DNA of 64,000 nt from Bondarzewia mesenterica (Eukaryota > Basidiomycota > Agaricomycetes > Russulales > Bondarzewiaceae): assembly GCA_004802705.1 (NCBI GenBank), contig SGPL01000062.1, positions 28,870 through 92,869 of the forward strand, read 5' to 3'. Made by a program: the position numbers and the translations under genes. Below the pieces are notes generated by a model, which saw only the letters and a list, made by a program, of their open reading frames with translations, was not told where the DNA came from and made no database searches. Positions 59,418 to 64,000 of the stretch are shown here, piece after piece (position 1 is the stretch's first letter; each line of letters begins with the position of its first letter).

Positions 59418-61474
59418 TTACTTCTTCCCCAAACTCAATGCTCGCATACTATCCTCTAACAAGTCCGTACAACCACACCGCCGCTGCTCTTTCGGCTGGT
59501 TTTGCGTCGTCAACGGTACGGTTTTCTGCATCGCCGGGAACGACATTGCAGAAGGCGAAGGCCTCACAGGCTCCTCGATATCAACAACCTTGACGACCGC
59601 CTTGCCCTCAAGAACTCTCCTAACCTTATCCGCATCCCATGCAGGCTGCCGCGAAGACGAGGCACCAGGTAAAGACGAAGGCGAAGAGCCCGAGAAGGCT
59701 TCCCAGAATGCCGAACCAAGCTTCCGGCATAATGTTTGCGAAGCCATGGCGGCTAGCAACGCATGTTGCGGTGTCGGTATGTCCTTCTGAGTCGCAGCAA
59801 GTTTGGGAGATGCGGGCGGCGTCGGGTAAGGATTTTTACCGGAAAGGGCAGACGAATTGTTGGTGCTGTTGGCGAAAACAGTGGAAGATGGTAAAGGCTT
59901 GGCGGCGGTAAAGTAGTGGGGACGAAGATTGGATGCGAGGCCGCTGATGGGTACGCGTGCCTGTTGTGAAGCCGCCTGCTGCTGCTGCTGTTGTTGTTGT
60001 TGCTGCTGCTGTTGCTGAGACGCAGCCATGCGAGTCCAGAGCTGCATGCGATATCTGCAGGAAAAAGGCCATATTAGGAAACGTAGATAAGATGACGTCA
60101 AGGAGTGACATACGTGTCAAGCATCTTCATCGTGAAAGGATTGTTCTCCGCGAAGGCATCGAATGCTACGGGTTTGCCGCCTTTACCAGCACCAAACGAT
60201 GCCGCGGCGAGACCAGTGGCTATGTTGCTGCCATTGAGGCTGGGATTCATATTCTCCTGGAGTGCAAGGGTGCGGCCGCCTATCGGTTTGCCAGGTGCGA
60301 GAGATTGAGTAAACGATTCGGGAATAAGGGCCGTGTGAACAGGTGTGATGCCTCCGAAAGAGGTGCTCCCACCCCAGAAGCCCTTGGCTGATGCGAGACG
60401 GGGAGAGGAAGGAAGATCCTTCTGGGTATTGGGTGTAATGAGAGTGGAAGAGTTGATGGTAGTGTTCGCGGTGGCACGGGAGGGAGTAGGAATTGGACCG
60501 GGTGGCGGAAGGATGGGGGATTCAGCGCGTCCGCTGAGAAGAGCTTTCTTGAGTGCAGAGATCTCCTGCCGAAGAGCGCTATTTTCAGACTTCGTAGATC
60601 CAAGCTCGCTGCGAATGGCGTCAATCAAACGGTCGCGCTCAGCAATGTCTCCTTCGAGTGTAGTGATGTACTCTTTGACGAAGATCAGACATTGAAAATA
60701 CACAAAATCAAGAAAAAGATAATCACCCTTTCGCCGCACACGAAAATTGCGGGCGCTTATCTTATTGCGCAGCTGACGCTTTTCCTTGGAGGACATCTTC
60801 TTGTACTCCTCAGGCGACGGTCGCCAATCTTCCGCCTCCGACTTTGCATCGCTGTCTTTGACTACCGCACTGACCACTATCTTCTTCTGTACGCCACCAG
60901 ACTGAACAGTGCCCTTGCGGGCCTTACCCTTGCCACCCACCTTGACGGGAACAGGTGTAAGGAAAGCTTCGTCGTCTTCATCGTCATGCTCGGCTTGCGC
61001 CATGTCCCCTTGCTCTTCTTCATCGATGTCGCTCATGGGCTTCAATGGGGTGCCGACCAACTGGGGATCGATCGAGAGAGGTGGGGAATGGCCTATGCTT
61101 GCGCTTCCAGAATCAGGGCTGCTCTCACTTTGTGAGCTCGACGAAGGCACACCAAAGGCGCCGAAGAAGTCGTAAGGAGCACCGGTGAGGGGAGGTGATG
61201 GAGCAAGTGGGTCAACCTTTGTGTATTCATCGTCAAGATAAAAGTTGAAGAAATCCGTAGCCTGAGAGTCTACGATGGATGGGTTAAAAGGTGCTGGAGG
61301 TGAAGGAAGGGTTGAGAAGGGAGGAGGAGACTTGGATGAAGCGCGAGAAGACGAGGACCCTTGGCCCTGTTGAAAAGAAGAGCCTCCGACAAGAAGATCC
61401 AAGTTTAAAAACTCGGAGAGATCGTTTGTGTTGATAACGAATGGAGATGGCTGAAGTGGACTATCTACGAGCAT
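59418..61474 (-). CDS. bZIP transcription factor with polyglutamine tract
   Basis: Minus strand. Start taken at 61474 (MLVDSPLQPSPFVINTNDLS); an upstream in-frame ATG at 61585 gives an unlikely leader. A Ser/Pro-rich activation-type N-terminus and an acidic stretch (DEEEQGDMAQAEHDDEDDEA) precede the basic region EKRQLRNKISARNFRVRRK at about residues 230-249. Its NxxxARxFRxRRK core is the bZIP DNA-contact motif. After a 54-nt intron the zipper follows: EYITTLEGDIAERDRLIDAI, RSELGSTKSENSALRQEISA, LKKALL. A second intron near 60054-60114 joins MLDT to YRMQLWTRMAASQ, then a run of 14 Gln. The C-terminus carries short basic and Cys-containing motifs. It is a nuclear regulator; targets are unknown. 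The 54-nt intron is a multiple of three and stop-free. Confidence 0.9.
59976..60017 (-). repeat. CAG/CAA repeat encoding polyglutamine in the bZIP gene
   Basis: Forty-two bases, 14 Gln codons, mixed CAG and CAA. This is a potentially length-polymorphic site. Confidence 0.95.
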
Positions 61475-62262
61475 GTCGTAGCAAACGATGAAGGGAGTAA
61501 AGGTTGATGTTGTTGGCGAGTAGAAATCAGTGAAGACGGCGGTGAGATGGAAGATGAGGAGAGCGCAACCTGTCCATGGCTCCAAACAAAGCTGCTTACT
61601 TCAGCGCCCTTCAGCCACCGGACTACCCTCATATGGCAACTGCGCTGACTGATAGCAACGTTGATGTTCCAATCCTTTCCAACAGTTTCCACAAAGATTC
61701 GCCATCCCACGAGCTCTCAATATGAGTATTCTGCTCGAGACCTTTGCTTGGATACATTATCATAAATTTCTGCTTGAAAGTACTGTGCTTTGTCTCCCTT
61801 TTTCTACTTTGAAAACGAACATGAAAAATCCGAAATCATTCAACTGGGCAACGTGCTCGCCTGCCCGCAGTCTGCAGGCAACCTGATCAGTAGGGATCCG
61901 GAGAGAAACCCACATACCCGTTCATTGATCTCTATCACAGTATCAAATCAGCGTGTGAAAGTCAGAGTCCATCAGTGCGTTTGGGAACTGTTTGGGAATC
62001 AGTGGGCCCGACGCATATTGGCGCCGCGTTGATTGCGCCTGGCTCGAATCGAGTCAACAGTAGGCTGGCTGCAGTATTCTTCTCCAGGAGGGATTTAGAG
62101 GTAATGTCACCAAATGAAGCGACCATGTCAGTGCGGCCCCACTCCTGCCATTTAATTGACGCGTTCGAAATTCGAATAGGTATATGGCAAGCAACATACA
62201 CTTTCTTGGCGCTTATAGTTTGCATCCAGAAGTGAAGATATCTAAAATCCACAAAGTGGCAT
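61475..62262. other. Intergenic
   Basis: Promoter and leader of the bZIP gene, then DNA with no recognisable feature up to the tRNA. Confidence 0.55.
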
Positions 62263-62344
62263 GGTGCTATAGTGTAGTGGTTATCACTCGGGATTTTGAT
62301 ACTTAATATGTTCCCGGAACCCAGGTTCGAACCCTGGTAGCACC
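62263..62344 (+). tRNA. tRNA-Gln(TTG) with 11-nt intron
   Basis: Acceptor GGTGCTA pairs with TAGCACC. The D-arm has GTGTAGTGGTTATCAC. The anticodon stem is CGGGA (62289-62293)/TCCCG (62312-62316), and the anticodon TTG is at 62296-62298. T-arm is CCAGG-TTCGAAC-CCTGG. Eleven extra bases (62300-62310, TACTTAATATG) sit directly after position 37, the canonical nuclear tRNA intron site. Removing them gives a standard 7-nt anticodon loop. Confidence 0.93.
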
Positions 62345-64000
62345 TTGATATCATTGCATCTTCTTTTTTTTCTATGATCGACCTGCTGATCGAGGAAATT
62401 GGCTGTCGAGGTGTTCGAAGTTCGAAAACCGAATCCGATTTTACGGACAGTTTGGAAATGTGTTTGTGGCACACGAGGAGCGCTAGCGCCCATGGGTTCG
62501 CCGAGCGCTCACCTCAAGTTCTCGTGTCACCACCAACTTCCAACGAATACGACCGCATATTTGTTTGCGACTACACTCGTGTTTTCTCTTCTCTAGAAAC
62601 TTGCCATCTCGCACCTCGTGGTGTTAGGTCTGCCAGTAAGTGATACATATGCATGCCTTCTGGCCACTCTGGAGATCTCAGCTGGTCGTCAAAATCGCAA
62701 CATTAAACGAAATCGCCAATCTCCATGGAATGTCCTTTCGCTGCATACGAAGGAACGAACGTCCCGCGTTGACACCGGCTTGAAAAAAAACAAGCAATAT
62801 CTCCCAGGCTGACCCGAACCCCAACATGGCTGGGGATCCGGACCGATGTGTAGACTCGGAGACTCGCGCACGGCACTGCGGTGGTCCACTGGCACTGGCA
62901 CGTCGTGCGGCGCTGAGGAGTACGTTAGTCAACCCTCGCCTTCGATGACCTACTTATGTATTTGAGTCAAGCTTCAAGGCTTCCATCCAAACTTCTTCGT
63001 CCCGTGCGCACGCCGCGCCCTGCAAGATTCGCGCGAGGCAGAAGTTCTTCTTGCACTTACATAGGATAACGGCGGTCAAACGCCCCACGATCGTGTGGGG
63101 TACATACGGTATGCATGGCTGCACGGAAGAACTGCTTCTGTGTTCTTCCTTGACTATCTAAGCTCAGGCTATCTACACGGTAAGTACATACACTGGCGTG
63201 GGTGCACTGGTCTGCGGTACGCATGCTGTCATCGCCGCATCTCGAAGGTTTCGATAGATGGAGATGCGAGTGTCATATCGATCACGATGTTGGGGTTCCT
63301 GATTTCCGGCAACGGTATGTAAGAAGTCTGCTACGGCTGCGTAGACGCTGGACTGAGCAGGATTTTTTTGACAACAGACGCTAACTCTTGTGATGGGGCT
63401 ACGTATTTGGGGCGGAAATGAATGCGAGGGTTGGGACTCGGCGTCACTTTCACTTTTCACTCACTCTCTTTTGCCTTCATGACAGATCGGTGGGGGAGAT
63501 GCGTTCAAATTTCGACGCGTGTTCAGTCGATTCTGTCCAACCGCTCTCAAATGCTCGGTCATACCGCGCGTAGCGCTTTTTACATGCATACACACATACG
63601 GACGGAACTCACAACGTTCATTCATCCCGTCAGAGCTCACGATCCCGCGTCTGTTTTCTTTGTTTTGCCTTCTCGCCGCTCATGCGTGGCCCATCGATTC
63701 ACTTCCCTCTCTTTCAGACAAACTTCCGTTCCGTCCCGTCGATATCCAGTCCTGGGCATGCGGTTCCATTCAGTTCTCTGACATTGAGTGATATCACTCG
63801 CACCAGGAATCCAAAATCGGGCTTCAGCCGCAGCACTCAAGAGTCTATGCACTCACTCGGGAAACCGCACATCTTCCGTAAGAACAGAAGCCCCCCCTTC
63901 CACACCCGCACAGCCTCGCACTGGAGCTCCCACAGAGGTTCTTCTCTTTTGGAGTTCCGGGGCCCGCCCTTGACTTGCTGCCCCTATCCTGCTCATCGTA
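62345..64000. other. Intergenic/unassigned right end
   Basis: No recognisable gene. A plus-strand frame at 63519-63791 contains a hydrophobic stretch (LFSLFCLLAAHAWP) resembling part of a signal peptide but lacks an ATG. A gene extending beyond the window cannot be excluded. Confidence 0.45.

Noticed and set aside
1..64000. CRISPR arrays, operons, Shine-Dalgarno sites, intact transposons
   Set aside because: Spliceosomal introns and fungal families show a eukaryotic nuclear genome, so bacterial features do not apply. No transposase, reverse transcriptase, long terminal repeats or terminal inverted repeats were recognised.
62345..64000. Possible secreted-protein gene around LFSLFCLLAAHAWP (63640-63690)
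   Set aside because: No ATG in frame at a sensible distance and no splice-linked continuation before the window ends.

Overview
The window is nuclear DNA from a filamentous basidiomycete, most likely an Agaricomycete. Genes carry many short GT-AG introns of about 45-70 nt. Several families are typical of that class: a DUF6533 seven-helix membrane protein, a Ser-rich single-pass membrane protein, and a reducing polyketide synthase. The housekeeping proteins are clearly fungal. Genes lie on both strands and are spaced as in a compact fungal genome. Ten isolated N bases (2366, 2370, 2380, 2832, 2843, 12871, 35310, 50055, 50351, 50974) and five apparent single-site frame breaks in short GC or homopolymer runs point to a draft-quality consensus.

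Layout. 1-5067 is gene-poor, with GGT-rich tracts, a T20 run and a duplicated module. 5068-14082 holds a Ser-rich membrane protein, a tRNA-Val(TAC) gene with a duplicated anticodon arm, a multi-pass membrane protein, the Golgi tether subunit COG8 and an oxysterol-binding protein. 14698-32472 is the accessory highlight: two FAD monooxygenases, a short-chain dehydrogenase, a DUF6533 membrane protein and a type I polyketide synthase (KS-AT-DH-degenerate ER-KR-ACP). Together they look like an uncharacterised biosynthetic gene cluster.

33361-48639 returns to core genes: an acidic-tailed protein, an HPM1-like histidine methyltransferase, an F-box protein, calcineurin A, the Golgi protein GMH1/UNC-50 and a large WW-domain protein. 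49230-53723 holds an unrecognised Cys/His-containing protein and a secreted S1/P1 nuclease. 54601-61474 holds an LCB3-type sphingoid-base-phosphate phosphatase and a bZIP transcription factor, separated by about 2.9 kb without a convincing gene. An intron-containing tRNA-Gln(TTG) lies at 62263-62344. The last 1.6 kb has no recognisable gene.

Functional threads. COG8, GMH1, the oxysterol-binding protein and the LCB-phosphate phosphatase all serve Golgi/ER trafficking or lipid balance; their proximity is probably chance. The 14.7-32.5 kb block is the one group whose chemistry fits together: polyketide assembly, two flavin hydroxylations and one carbonyl/alcohol redox step. All exon junctions were inferred by eye from splice consensus and family conservation.
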